Numbered from the stretch's first letter, positions 44,879 through 54,574 are shown. The stretch is DNA of 64,000 nt from DATBVX01 sp035263105 (GCA_035263105.1 DATFRO010000034.1:1-64000), one strand, 5' to 3'. Notes: generated by a model from the letters alone, not told the origin. Made by a program: numbers and translations.

Positions 44879-45601
44879 ATGAACACAACCTCAACGCCGG
44901 CGCGCGTGCTGCTGGTGGACGACGATCGCGAGCTGACCTCGATGCTGGCCCAGTACCTGAGCCAGGAGGGATTCGCGGTCGAGGCGGCGCAGGATGGCGC
45001 GGGCGTCGTGGACCGGCTGGCGGCCGGCGGCGTCGACCTGATCGTCCTCGACATCATGCTGCCCGGGCGCAACGGTCTCGATGTACTGCAGGACGTGCGG
45101 CGCCGCACGCAGACGCCGCCGGTGCTCATGCTCACGGCGCGCGGCGACGACGTCGACCGCATCGTCGGTCTGGAGCTGGGCGCGGACGACTACCTGCCGA
45201 AGCCGTTCAATCCGCGTGAGCTCGCGGCCCGCCTGCGCGCGATCCTGCGTCGCGCGCGCGAGCCCGTACCGGGGGCTGCAGGGGGCTCGCTGCAGCTCGG
45301 GCCCATCGCGCTCGACCCATCGCGCCATCGCGCGGAAGTGCGCGGCAGCGTGATTGCGTTGACGGGCGCGGAACTGCGCGTGCTGGAACAACTGATGCGC
45401 CACGTGGGCAAGGTCATTTCGCGCGAGCAGCTGACGGAGAGCTCCCTCGGCCGCAAGCTCGAGCTCTATGACCGCAGCATCGACACGCACGTGAGCAACC
45501 TGCGGCGCAAGCTGGCGCTGCAGCCGGGCCGCGATCCCGAGATCCGCGGCATCCGCGGTGCGGGCTACATGCTGACGGCGCCCGGCGAGGACCACATGTG
45601 A
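44879..45601 (+). CDS. cpxR: OmpR-family response regulator (CpxR-like)
   Basis: A 240-residue response regulator. The receiver domain has RVLLVDDDRELTSML, the phosphoacceptor Asp58 in LIVLDIMLPG and the switch lysine in DYLPKPFNP. A C-terminal winged helix with DRSIDTHVSNLRRKL binds DNA. The start is uncertain: ATG 44879 is favoured because the receiver begins just after it, but ATG 44843 and GTG 44828 are in frame. It overlaps the sensor kinase gene by four bases. Confidence 0.9.
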   Translation: MNTTSTPARVLLVDDDRELTSMLAQYLSQEGFAVEAAQDGAGVVDRLAAGGVDLIVLDIMLPGRNGLDVLQDVRRRTQTPPVLMLTARGDDVDRIVGLELGADDYLPKPFNPRELAARLRAILRRAREPVPGAAGGSLQLGPIALDPSRHRAEVRGSVIALTGAELRVLEQLMRHVGKVISREQLTESSLGRKLELYDRSIDTHVSNLRRKLALQPGRDPEIRGIRGAGYMLTAPGEDHM

Positions 45602-46983
45602 CCAGTCTTCTCGCGCGCATCTTCGCCTCCTTTTGGGTGGCGATGGTGGTGATCGTCGCGGGTGCCATCGGCGTTACGCTCTACATCCTGGCCGAGCAGC
45701 CGGAGGGACCGTGGCGCGATCCGGCCGCACTCGCCGAGAGGGCGGCCGCGGCGCTGCAGTCCGGCGGCGAGCCTGGTCTGAAGCGCTGGCTCACCGGCCT
45801 CGAGCACCGGCAACTCGACTCGCGCCTGATCATCGTCGGACCCACGGGCGAGGACTTGCTGGGCCGCCCGATCCCGCGCTTCATGGCGCGACGCCTGGCG
45901 GGCGAGATCCCGGAACCCGGGCATCAGCGTCCGCCGCCGCCCGAAGGGCGCGAGGCGCGCTATCGGCCGCCGCAGCCGCTCCCCCTGATCATCGCGGGCG
46001 ATGGCACGGTCTATCGGCTCGCGCTGATTCCCCGGCGACCGGGATTCTTCGGCACCCTCGAAGTGCCGCAGGTGCGCGGCACGATCCTGCTGCTCTCGAT
46101 CCTCGTGACTGCCTTGCTCAGCTGGTGGCTCGCCCGGTCGGTGACACGGCCGGTGCAGGCCTTGACCTCCGCGACGCGGGCGCTCGCCGGTGGCGATCTC
46201 GATATTCATTTGCCGCCCACCGTCAGCAAACGGCGCGACGAGCTCGGCGTGCTCGCGCGCGACTTCGAAGACATGGCGCGTCGGCTGCGCGAGCTGGTGC
46301 GCGGCCAGGAACGGCTGCTGCGCGATGTCTCACACGAGCTGCGCTCGCCGCTCGCGCGCATGCAGGTTGCGGTAGCACTCGGCCGCCAGCAGGGGGGCGA
46401 CATGAATCAATCACTGCAACGGATCGAAGCAGAGACCGGACGCCTCGACGCACTCATCGACCACGTGCTGAAACTCTCGCGCCTCGACGCTGGTGCTGCG
46501 GCGTTGCGCCTCGAGTCGGTGGACCTGGTCGCGATCGTCGACCAGGTGGCCCGCGACGCGAGCTTCGAAGGGCAGGGGAGCGGGGTGAGCGTGCAATGGC
46601 ACCCGCCTGAGAATCCGATCCAGGTGCGCGCCGATGCGGAGTGGCTGGCGAGCGCGATCGAGAACGTGGTGCGCAACGCGCTGCGCTACAGCCCGGCGGG
46701 CGGTGTCGTCGAACTCGCGCTGCATGCCAGCGCGGAGCAGGTGAAGCTCGAAGTCCGCGATCACGGGCCCGGTGTTCCCGAGGCCGATTTGCAGCGGCTG
46801 TTCGAACCGTTCTTTCGTGTCGCGGAATCGCGCAGCCGCGACAGCGGCGGCGACGGCATCGGGCTCGCCATCACCTCACGGGTGTTCGCAGCGCACGGCG
46901 GCAGCGCGCGGGCAAACAATGCGCCCGGGGGCGGTTTGCAAGTGGAGCTCGGCTTGCCTCTGCAATCTAGCCCGCTTTCGTGA
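45598..46983 (+). CDS. cpxA: Sensor histidine kinase (CpxA-like)
   Basis: A 461-residue membrane kinase. It has TM1 at about 8-31, a periplasmic domain of about 125 residues with a Pro-rich stretch near 104-126, TM2 at 158-178, HAMP, then the H-box RDVSHELRSPLARM with His246 and an HATPase domain (ENVVRNALRYSP, GDGIGLAITSRV). It starts with GTG at 45598. Together with the upstream regulator and the Spy-like protein it should sense envelope damage. Its last 17 bases overlap the convergent M20 gene. Confidence 0.92.
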   Translation: MTSLLARIFASFWVAMVVIVAGAIGVTLYILAEQPEGPWRDPAALAERAAAALQSGGEPGLKRWLTGLEHRQLDSRLIIVGPTGEDLLGRPIPRFMARRLAGEIPEPGHQRPPPPEGREARYRPPQPLPLIIAGDGTVYRLALIPRRPGFFGTLEVPQVRGTILLLSILVTALLSWWLARSVTRPVQALTSATRALAGGDLDIHLPPTVSKRRDELGVLARDFEDMARRLRELVRGQERLLRDVSHELRSPLARMQVAVALGRQQGGDMNQSLQRIEAETGRLDALIDHVLKLSRLDAGAAALRLESVDLVAIVDQVARDASFEGQGSGVSVQWHPPENPIQVRADAEWLASAIENVVRNALRYSPAGGVVELALHASAEQVKLEVRDHGPGVPEADLQRLFEPFFRVAESRSRDSGGDGIGLAITSRVFAAHGGSARANNAPGGGLQVELGLPLQSSPLS

Positions 46984-48403
46984 CTTGTCTTACGGCGTGC
47001 TCCGCGAGCACTTGCGACACACACTGCGTGACCTTGATCCCGGTCTCGATGTGCAGGAATTCATTCGGGCCGTGAGCATTCGATAAAGGCCCGAGCACGC
47101 CGGTGACCAGGAATTGAGTGCGCGGAAAGCGCGCGCCCAGCATGCCCATGAACGGAATGCTGCCGCCCGCCCCGAGATACATTGCTTCCTTGCCGAAGTA
47201 TTCACGCGAGGCCCGCGCCAGGGACTGCTCGAGCCACGGTTCGAGCGGTGGCGCGTCCCACCCGCCCATGTCAGGACCCGCGGAGAAGCTGACGCGCGCG
47301 TTGTAAGGCGGGTCCGCCTCCAGGGTCCGCTTGAGCAGCCGAGTGATCGGTGCGGGATCACTGGTTGGCGGCAGGCGAAATGACAGCTTCGCACTCAGCC
47401 GCGGGCCCAGGACATTGCCCGCGTTCTGCACCGCTGAGAGCCCGTCGAGCCCGGTGATGGTGAGGCTCGGCTTCCAGGTCGTGTTCACCAGCAGTTCCAC
47501 CGGGTCCGTGGACAGCGCCCGGACGCCGGCGGTAAAGGGCAGTCGGCCCCGCACCTCATCACCGAGGGCCGCCGCCGCGGCGACGATTTGCCGGCGGCGC
47601 TCCACCGGGATCTTGACGTACATCGGCTCGACCAGCAGGTCGCCGGTGACTTCGTCCTCGATGCGCGACAGGAGCTGGCGCAGGATGCGCACGCACGAAG
47701 GCGCGATGCCGCTGCCCATGCCGGAGTGCACGCCTTCCTCGAGCACCTGGATGTCGAGTGTGCCGATGAGGTTGCCGCGCAGCGAAGTCGTGCACCAGAG
47801 CTGCTCGTAGTTGGAGCATTCGGCGTCGAGACACACCACCAGGCTCGGCGTGCCGAGGCGTGCGGCGAGTGCTTCGACATGCGCCGGAAGGTCGAGGCTG
47901 CCGCTTTCCTCGCACGCCTCGATGAGGATCACGCAGCGGGCCCGCGGGATGCGCTGCGCATCGAGCGCCGCGATGGCGGTGAGGGATGCGAATACTGCGT
48001 ACCCGTCATCCGCGCCACCGCGACCGTACAGCTTGCCGTCGCGGATCACCGGCTCCCAGGGTCCGAGCCCTTCGTGCCACCCCGTGAACTCCGGTTGCTT
48101 GTCGAGGTGCCCGTAGAGGAGGACGCAGTCATCGACTTGCCCCGGGATCTCGATGAAGAGGACGGGCGTACGGCCGGGAATCCGCCGGATCTCGACCGTC
48201 ATGCCGGCGATCGGCTGCTCGCGGCACCAGCGCGCCATCAATTGGATCGCGGCCTCCATGTGGCCGTGCTGCTCCCACTCGGGATCGAAGAGCGGTGACT
48301 TGTTCGGGATGCGCACGTAATCGCAGAGCTGCGGCACGATGGAGCGCATCCAGACACTTTCGGTGTGGCTGCGGACGGCGCGCGGGTCAAGTTTGGTTGT
48401 CAT
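46967..48403 (-). CDS. M20 family metallopeptidase
   Basis: A 478-residue zinc peptidase of the M20/ArgE/DapE superfamily. Metal-site stretches are LLYGHLDKQPEFTGW, YGRGGADDGYA and IEACEESGS, followed by CLDAECSNYEQ. A lid domain sits in the middle. The probable substrates are small di- or tripeptides. It has no signal peptide, so it is cytoplasmic. The ATG at 48403 is the only reasonable start. It is convergent with cpxA, and their ends overlap. Confidence 0.9.
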   Translation of the reverse strand: MTTKLDPRAVRSHTESVWMRSIVPQLCDYVRIPNKSPLFDPEWEQHGHMEAAIQLMARWCREQPIAGMTVEIRRIPGRTPVLFIEIPGQVDDCVLLYGHLDKQPEFTGWHEGLGPWEPVIRDGKLYGRGGADDGYAVFASLTAIAALDAQRIPRARCVILIEACEESGSLDLPAHVEALAARLGTPSLVVCLDAECSNYEQLWCTTSLRGNLIGTLDIQVLEEGVHSGMGSGIAPSCVRILRQLLSRIEDEVTGDLLVEPMYVKIPVERRRQIVAAAAALGDEVRGRLPFTAGVRALSTDPVELLVNTTWKPSLTITGLDGLSAVQNAGNVLGPRLSAKLSFRLPPTSDPAPITRLLKRTLEADPPYNARVSFSAGPDMGGWDAPPLEPWLEQSLARASREYFGKEAMYLGAGGSIPFMGMLGARFPRTQFLVTGVLGPLSNAHGPNEFLHIETGIKVTQCVSQVLAEHAVRQVTKAG

Positions 48404-48442
48404 GTTGAATCAGCATGTTATGCGTTCTAGTTAATGTGATAT

Positions 48443-49249
48443 TCACCCCGTCGGCGGCCAGCCGAAGAAGCGGCTGGCATTCGCGGTCGTCTGTTGCGCC
48501 AGAGTATCGGCTGCGACCCCCCGCAGTCGCGCCACGGTCGCGAGGATATGGGGCAGGTACATCGGCTCGTTGCGCCGCGTCGCCGGCTTCGGCGCCAGGT
48601 CGCGCGGCAGCAGGTACGGTCCGTCGGTTTCGAGCATGAGCCGTTCGGCCGGAATGTGCACCACGAGTTCCTTGAGGAGCTGGCCGCGCCGCTCGTCGTT
48701 GATCCAGCCCGTGATGCCGATCGACAGGCCGAGCGCCAGGCACTCATCGAGCTCGGCGCGAGTGCCGGTGAAGCAGTGTGCGACAGCGGCCGGCAGGCGC
48801 GGCAGGTAGTCGCGCAGGATGGCGATGAAATCGGGGTGAGCGTCTCGCTGGTGCAGGAACACCGGCCGGCGCGCCTGTACGGCGAGCTCGAGCTGCGCGC
48901 GGAACGCGCGTTGCTGCTCGGGACGCGGCGAGTAATCCCGGAAGTAGTCCAGGCCGCATTCACCCGCGGCGCAGATTTCCCCGGCGCTCAGCAGCTGCTC
49001 GAGCTCGCGACGCTGTTCATCCGAGAACTCGTGCGCGTGATGCGGATGAACTCCCGCCGTGGCGCGCAGGACCTCGGGATGCTCGCGCACCAGTTCGATG
49101 GCACGACGCGTGCTCGCGATGCTCGAGCCCGTGACGATGAGGTGTCCAACACCGGCCGCGCGCGCCCGCTCGATCACCTGGGCACGATCGGCGTCGTAGC
49201 TGTCGTGCGCAAGATTGATGCCGATGTCGACGAGTGGGACGCGGGTCAT
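48443..49249 (-). CDS. tatD: TatD family DNase
   Basis: A 268-residue metal-dependent nuclease of the TatD family. It begins VDIGINLAHDSYD, as true TatD does instead of the DTHCHLD of YcfH types. It includes AIECGLD-like AAGECGLDYFRDYS, VAHCFTGTRAELDEC and the C-terminal LETDGPYLLPRDLAPKP. In E. coli TatD has 3'-5' exonuclease activity and is linked to oxidative DNA damage. The start is the ATG at 49249; longer frames are shadows. Confidence 0.93.
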   Translation of the reverse strand: MTRVPLVDIGINLAHDSYDADRAQVIERARAAGVGHLIVTGSSIASTRRAIELVREHPEVLRATAGVHPHHAHEFSDEQRRELEQLLSAGEICAAGECGLDYFRDYSPRPEQQRAFRAQLELAVQARRPVFLHQRDAHPDFIAILRDYLPRLPAAVAHCFTGTRAELDECLALGLSIGITGWINDERRGQLLKELVVHIPAERLMLETDGPYLLPRDLAPKPATRRNEPMYLPHILATVARLRGVAADTLAQQTTANASRFFGWPPTG

Positions 49250-49337
49250 GAAATCTGTGCGCGCTTCGCTGGCTGAAGGGCACCGCATGGTATCGTGGCG
49301 CGCCCTGTGGATGCAGGGAATCCTAGCTCGAGCACGC

Positions 49338-50090
49338 ATGCACAGAACCGTGACGCTGCTGTTGCTGCTGATGGCCACACTGGGTGCCACGGCGCAGGAA
49401 ATCGATCCTGCCGACCTCGAGGGGCGCATCGAGTACGCGTATTTCACCGCGGACGCGAATGCGCTGCGCAACCTGGTGGGCACGATGCAGAACGCCGTCG
49501 CCAAGGGCGAAGGCAACGCGCTCGCCGACTACCAGCGCGGCCTGGCGCAGTATCGACTCGGGCAGGTGCTCGCGGCCGCCTCCGACGGCGCAGCCGCCAC
49601 AGCCTTCACCAACTGCACGGATTCGCTCAGCAGGGCGATCGATGCCGATAAGCGGTCGGCCGAGGCGTACGCGCTGCAAGCCGCCTGTTACGACAGTCTC
49701 GGCGCGGTCAAGGGATGGAAGGCGGTCGTCGATGTGCCTCTCGGAACTTCGCGCCTGGAGAAGGCAGTGAAGCTCGCGCCGGCCAATCCGCGTGTCGTGC
49801 TGATCGACGCGCTCTACGACTACGAGCGGTCCCGGGCGTCCGGAAGTGATCGCCAGCAGGCGTGCGCGAAATTCGCGCGCGCTGCGAAACTCTTCGAGAC
49901 CACGTCCGAAACGGCGCCGCGCGTTCCCAGCTGGGGTGGGGCCGATGCCTACCTATACGTCGGTCGTTGCCTGCGAGAGGGCGGGGATGTGCTCGGCGCG
50001 CGCAACGCACTGGAGCGTGCGCTGATCATCGCGCCAGACTTTGCGGCGGCCCGCCAGGAGCTGCGCAACGTCGTGGCGCCGAAGTCCTGA
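49338..50090 (+). CDS. Secreted TPR-like protein
   Basis: A 250-residue protein with a signal peptide (MHRTVTLLLLLMATLGATAQ) followed by helical TPR-like repeats such as ADYQRGLAQYRLGQVLAAAS and SAEAYALQAACYDSLG. It is probably periplasmic. The start is the ATG at 49338. It is divergent from tatD and convergent with the barrel gene, ending three bases before it. The function is unknown. Confidence 0.8.
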   Translation: MHRTVTLLLLLMATLGATAQEIDPADLEGRIEYAYFTADANALRNLVGTMQNAVAKGEGNALADYQRGLAQYRLGQVLAAASDGAAATAFTNCTDSLSRAIDADKRSAEAYALQAACYDSLGAVKGWKAVVDVPLGTSRLEKAVKLAPANPRVVLIDALYDYERSRASGSDRQQACAKFARAAKLFETTSETAPRVPSWGGADAYLYVGRCLREGGDVLGARNALERALIIAPDFAAARQELRNVVAPKS

Positions 50091-50093
50091 GCG

Positions 50094-51344
50094 TCAGTAG
50101 CGGAAGCGGAACGCGCACTGCAGCGTGCGCTCGCGGAACACGGAATCGAGTCCGAGGAGCTCGCGCTGCTCGAGCTCGCCCTTGACCTGCAGCGCCTCCA
50201 GCCAGAGCTCCCAGTTGCTGCCGAAATCGAATCCGTAGCCCACCGTCCAGCCCTTTGCGTCCTGGTAGCCGTCGAAGTACTCCTCGCCACGCAGCGTGTA
50301 GGTCGTCAGGCGATCGTATCGGACCGTGAAGCGGTGATGTCCGAAGGCGCCGCTGACGAGGCCGAAGTAGGATTCGAACGCGGTGCGCAGGAAGCCGAGA
50401 CCATCGGTGCTCGCGCCGACCGCCGTGTCGCCGTCCATCCACTGCGCGATGAACGTCCAGTCGGGCTGCCATTCATAGCGCACCCCGGCGCTGTCGAAGC
50501 GCGTGAGCCACGCATTCTCGAACCCATTGCTGGCGCCTGGATCGCCGCGGTTGTCGTAGTGCAGGGCTCGCACCACGAAACGCTCTGGCCAGTTCGCCTG
50601 GACGCCCACGTAGTAGCCGGGACGATTGTCGATCTCGTGGAAGAACTCCACCTGGTGGCGCGTGGTGCTGTCGGGGAAGATCTTTGGAAGCCCGCCGAAC
50701 AAGGCGGTTTGTCGATCGTGAATCGCCCAGCCGCGCTCGAAGATCTGCACTCCGAGCGGATCGTTCCATTCGTAGATCGCGCCGACGAGGCCGACGTCCA
50801 CACCCTTTCCCGACTGTGAGCCGAGCCACGTCAGGCTGGTCTCGGCACCGATCGTCCTGAGCTCTTCGCCGAGCCAGGTGTTGATCGCTCCCGGACTGAG
50901 CGAGTAGGGACTCTGCCAGCCCGAGTCGCGGTTCTCGAGCGAGATCGGCGGATAGAAGGCACCGAGCCGCGTGCGCCAACGCCACGCGGAAGACGGGTAG
51001 GGCCGCCATTCCAGGAATGCTTCCGTCAGGTCGAGCGGATTCTTGTCACGGTCGGCGTAGGTGCCGGCGGTGACGTGCGCATCGAGCGTCTCGGCCAGCG
51101 ATGCGCGATAGTCGAAGGACAAGCGGCCGAGCTCGGGACCGTCGTGACTTTCGTCGAAGCGACCGAGGCCGATGCCGCCTTGCGTGAAGGAACGCTCGAC
51201 ATCCGTGCTGACGAAGCGCACATCGACCAGCACCTGCAGGTTCTGGTGATTCCACTCGGCGGCGTGCACCGCCGGCGGCAAGGCCAACGTCGCGATCAGT
51301 ACCGCGCGATGCAGGACGCGACGGCGAGTCGTCTCAGTAGTCAC
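50094..51344 (-). CDS. Predicted outer-membrane beta-barrel protein
   Basis: A 416-residue protein with a signal peptide ending near VHAAEW at about residue 29, then alternating amphipathic strands rich in Tyr, Trp, Arg and Asp. It ends in an aromatic residue (CAFRFRY), the usual C-terminal signature of outer-membrane barrels. I do not recognise a named porin family. The GTG at 51344 overlaps the cupredoxin-like gene by 11 bases, so the two are one operon. A transporter or channel role is inferred from the fold. Confidence 0.7.
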   Translation of the reverse strand: MTTETTRRRVLHRAVLIATLALPPAVHAAEWNHQNLQVLVDVRFVSTDVERSFTQGGIGLGRFDESHDGPELGRLSFDYRASLAETLDAHVTAGTYADRDKNPLDLTEAFLEWRPYPSSAWRWRTRLGAFYPPISLENRDSGWQSPYSLSPGAINTWLGEELRTIGAETSLTWLGSQSGKGVDVGLVGAIYEWNDPLGVQIFERGWAIHDRQTALFGGLPKIFPDSTTRHQVEFFHEIDNRPGYYVGVQANWPERFVVRALHYDNRGDPGASNGFENAWLTRFDSAGVRYEWQPDWTFIAQWMDGDTAVGASTDGLGFLRTAFESYFGLVSGAFGHHRFTVRYDRLTTYTLRGEEYFDGYQDAKGWTVGYGFDFGSNWELWLEALQVKGELEQRELLGLDSVFRERTLQCAFRFRY

Positions 51345-52008
51345 TGCGGTTCGCCTTGGCGGGCTTCATGCGCGGTTCCGGCGCGAGCGGCCGCGTCAGT
51401 TGCACCGTCAACGGTTGGCGTGCATCTGCGGCCAGCCGCAGCTCGCGCGTGATCTCGTCGCTCGCCTCGTTGAAGCGCGGATTCCACGCGCTGACCTGGT
51501 ACTCACCGCCCGGCAAACCGTCGAGCTGCACGCTGCCGCCGCTGTCGGTCTTGCCGAAGTAGGGCGAGGGCGTCACGTAGATGTAACCGAGCATGTTGTC
51601 GTGGATGTTGCAGCCGACCACCACGAGCCCGGCCTGGTCGAAGACCAGCGGCGGATAGACGTGGCCGCGATATAGCGAGAGCTGGAAGCGCTTCGCCGGA
51701 GAGAACGAGTAGACCTGGTGCGCCACCGTGTCGCTGTTCGGAAAATCGACGGCGGTCCCGGTGCGGATCACCAGGATGCGCGGCACGAACTGGCGGTCGA
51801 TCTGGTCCATGATTGCGTGCGAGGTCGGCTGCACCGGAGCGAGGGACTCGGTCCCCTGGCGCAGGCTCGCGACGATCACCACGTCGCTCACCGGTTTGCC
51901 GTCGCGGTCGATGACATCGACCTTCAGGGCGGCGGCCACGGCCGGGCACGCCCATACGCCGAGCGCAACCGCTGCCGAAAGCAGACCTGCCAGCCCGTGA
52001 CGCGGCAT
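51334..52008 (-). CDS. Cupredoxin-like periplasmic protein with carboxypeptidase-regulatory-like end
   Basis: A 224-residue secreted protein with a signal peptide ending near AVAAAL at about residue 27. A cupredoxin-like core keeps a plausible type 1 copper set: His97 in VAHQVYSF and Cys133, His136 and Met139 in GCNIHDNM. Then comes a short beta domain with GLPGGEYQVSAWNP. Similar proteins are often annotated as methylamine utilisation proteins, but no methylamine gene is present. It is first in an operon with the barrel gene and divergent from a GGDEF/EAL gene. Copper binding is inferred from the motif. Confidence 0.72.
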   Translation of the reverse strand: MPRHGLAGLLSAAVALGVWACPAVAAALKVDVIDRDGKPVSDVVIVASLRQGTESLAPVQPTSHAIMDQIDRQFVPRILVIRTGTAVDFPNSDTVAHQVYSFSPAKRFQLSLYRGHVYPPLVFDQAGLVVVGCNIHDNMLGYIYVTPSPYFGKTDSGGSVQLDGLPGGEYQVSAWNPRFNEASDEITRELRLAADARQPLTVQLTRPLAPEPRMKPAKANRSDY

Positions 52009-52180
52009 TTGCAGTCCATCCCCGATACCTGCGGGCGACTGAACCATGGCGGGGGAAGGGCAAGTTTGACCTGCGTCCCATTTTGACAATAGCTCGGTGG
52101 TCCCCGGCCGCCGACCTCTCTAGATTGCGGAACGCGTAGCGTTTTTTCGCCCGAGTAACTGGCTCCCTATCGCACCGCAC

Positions 52181-54559
52181 ATGCAGAGTTTCCGCACCCG
52201 CATTCTGGGCCTGCTGCTCGCGCTCGTGGTCACGACGCAGCTCGCCACCATGATCGCGCTGGTAGTGCAGACGCACCGCGAGGCGCAGTCGCGCGCGCAG
52301 CAGCAGCTGAGCGCGGGCGGCCGCGTGCTCACCAGCATCATGCACTCGCGCGCCGAGCAGCTGCGCGATGCGGTGCACGTGCTGGTGGCCGACTACGGCT
52401 TCAAGGAAGCGGTCACTTCCTCCGACCAGGAAACCATTCTCTCGGCGCTGGACAACAGTGCGGCGCGCATCGACGCCGACCTCGCGGCCTTCTTCGACCC
52501 CGATGGCAAGGTGGTGGCGACGACGCTCCCCGACCTGCCGGACGCGCGCAGCATGCGCTGGCCGTCGCTCGGCGCTGCCGCGCACGACTCGGGCGTGATC
52601 TATCGCAGCATCAACGGCAAGCCCTACCTGCTGGTGATCGCACCGGTGCGAGCGCCCGTGACGGTCGGCTGGGCGGCCATCGGCTTCGGCATCGACTCGA
52701 TGATGGCGAACCAGATGCATTCCCTCCTCGGAGTGGACGTCTCGTACTTCGACGGCAGCCTGGGAGCGAAGACGCTGGTCTCCTCACTCGATGGCTCGCT
52801 CCAGGGAGCGTTGCGCGACCGGCTGCAGGGCGAGTTGGGCCCGAGTGGCATGGCCCAGCAAGTTGCGCTCGAGGGCGACGATTACATGCTGCTGGTCGAG
52901 CCGCTCGAAGGCGGCGGCGGGCAGCTCTATGCCGTGCTGCAGACCTCGCTCGCGGAGATCCTCAAGCCGTTCGACAGCCTGCGCGCCACCATCCTCGGCG
53001 TCGCACTGCTCGCAGTGCTGCTCGCGATCCCGCTGGCGACGATGCTGGCGCGCAGCGCGAGCCGGCCGGTCGATACGCTGGTCGCCGCGGCACAACGCAT
53101 CGAGGGCGGCAACTATTCGCAGCCCGTCGATCCCATGGGCACGCAGGAGTTCACCACGCTCGCCACCACGCTGAACTCGATGCAATCGCGCATCGCGGAA
53201 CGCGAGCAGCACATCCGTTACCAGGCTTCGCACGATGAGCTCACCGGCCTGCCGAACCGCGCGCTGTTTCGCGAGCGTCTCGTGGCGGTGCTCGCGGAAC
53301 GCGGGCCGCTGGCCCTGCTGACGGTCGAGGTGCGCGACCTGGACCAGATCAATGCGTCCTTCGGCCACGCGTTCGGCGAGGAAGTCATCCGCGAAGTGGC
53401 GCGCCGGGTGACATCCCGTGTCGGGAGCGACGCACGCGTGGCGCGCAGCGAGGCCGCGCAGTTCCTGGTGCTGGCTCCGGGCGCCGACGAGGGCAACGCG
53501 CGTCAGCTCGCGGCGCAGCTCATCGAGTCGATTCGCGCCGGCCTGATCCGCGAGGACGTGCCGATCAGCCTCGACGCCCTGGTGGCGGTCTGCGTCAGTC
53601 CGACGCACGGCAAGGAGGCCGATGTGCTGTTGCGGCGCCTCGATTCCGCGCTGTGCGATGCGCGCGCCGCGACCACCGCGGTGATGGTCTATCAACCGGG
53701 ACGCGAGGAGGGGCATCGGCGCCAGCTCGCGATCCTGGGCGACCTGCGCCGTGCGATCGCCAATGGTGAACTGACTCTGCACTACCAGCCGAAGGTCGAC
53801 ATGCTCACCAAGCAGGTGCAGAGCCTGGAAGCGTTGGTGCGCTGGAATCATCCGCGTCACGGCGCGATTCCGCCGGGCGAGTTCGTGCCGCTGGCCGAGC
53901 GCGCCGGCAGCATCATCCTGTTGACGAGCTGGGTGCTGAAGAGCGCCCAGGAGCAGATGCAGGCCTGGCACCGCGACGGCTTCGAGCTCGACGTGTCCGT
54001 GAACCTGTCGGCCGCCGATCTCGGCGACCCCGAGCTCCCGGAGCTGGTGCGCAGGCGCCTGACGAAGGCGACGCCGCTCGCGAACCGGCTGGTGCTCGAG
54101 ATCACCGAGAGCGCGGTGATGCGCGAGACGGCGAGCGCCATCCGCGTCATGGAGGAGTTGCGTCACGACGGGGTGCGTTTCTCGATCGATGACTTCGGCA
54201 CCGGCTATTCCTCGCTGGCGCAGCTCAAGCGCCTGCCGGTGGACGAGATCAAGATCGACAAGTCCTTCATCATCGACCTCAAGCGTGAGACCGACGACGA
54301 GGTCATCGTGCGCTCGACCATCGAACTCGGGCACAGCCTCGGGGTCAAGGTGGTGGCCGAAGGCGTCGAGACCGCAGACGGCTGGGACTTGCTGCGGCAG
54401 ATGGGCTGCGACCTCGCCCAGGGCTACTTCATCAGCGCGCCGCTCCCTGGCGCGCAGATCGTCAACTGGGTGCGAGCGCTCAACTCCAAGCTCGGCAGCG
54501 CCGAGACGCCGACCCAGCAGGTTCGCATCCTCAAAGAACACCGGCGCGGCAACGTCTAG
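52181..54559 (+). CDS. Cache-HAMP-GGDEF(degenerate)-EAL signalling protein
   Basis: A 792-residue membrane protein. It has TM1 at about 8-30, a periplasmic Cache-like sensor at about 40-265, TM2 near 267-287, HAMP, then GGDEF and EAL domains. The GGDEF signature is replaced by EAAQF (424-428), so cyclase activity is unlikely. The EAL domain keeps EAL at 550-552, EITES, DDFGTGYSSL, KIDKSFI and EGVET, so c-di-GMP hydrolysis is expected. It is divergent from the cupredoxin/barrel pair, which may supply the signal. Confidence 0.92.
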   Translation: MQSFRTRILGLLLALVVTTQLATMIALVVQTHREAQSRAQQQLSAGGRVLTSIMHSRAEQLRDAVHVLVADYGFKEAVTSSDQETILSALDNSAARIDADLAAFFDPDGKVVATTLPDLPDARSMRWPSLGAAAHDSGVIYRSINGKPYLLVIAPVRAPVTVGWAAIGFGIDSMMANQMHSLLGVDVSYFDGSLGAKTLVSSLDGSLQGALRDRLQGELGPSGMAQQVALEGDDYMLLVEPLEGGGGQLYAVLQTSLAEILKPFDSLRATILGVALLAVLLAIPLATMLARSASRPVDTLVAAAQRIEGGNYSQPVDPMGTQEFTTLATTLNSMQSRIAEREQHIRYQASHDELTGLPNRALFRERLVAVLAERGPLALLTVEVRDLDQINASFGHAFGEEVIREVARRVTSRVGSDARVARSEAAQFLVLAPGADEGNARQLAAQLIESIRAGLIREDVPISLDALVAVCVSPTHGKEADVLLRRLDSALCDARAATTAVMVYQPGREEGHRRQLAILGDLRRAIANGELTLHYQPKVDMLTKQVQSLEALVRWNHPRHGAIPPGEFVPLAERAGSIILLTSWVLKSAQEQMQAWHRDGFELDVSVNLSAADLGDPELPELVRRRLTKATPLANRLVLEITESAVMRETASAIRVMEELRHDGVRFSIDDFGTGYSSLAQLKRLPVDEIKIDKSFIIDLKRETDDEVIVRSTIELGHSLGVKVVAEGVETADGWDLLRQMGCDLAQGYFISAPLPGAQIVNWVRALNSKLGSAETPTQQVRILKEHRRGNV

Positions 54560-54574
54560 CCCGACCCGAGAGCA

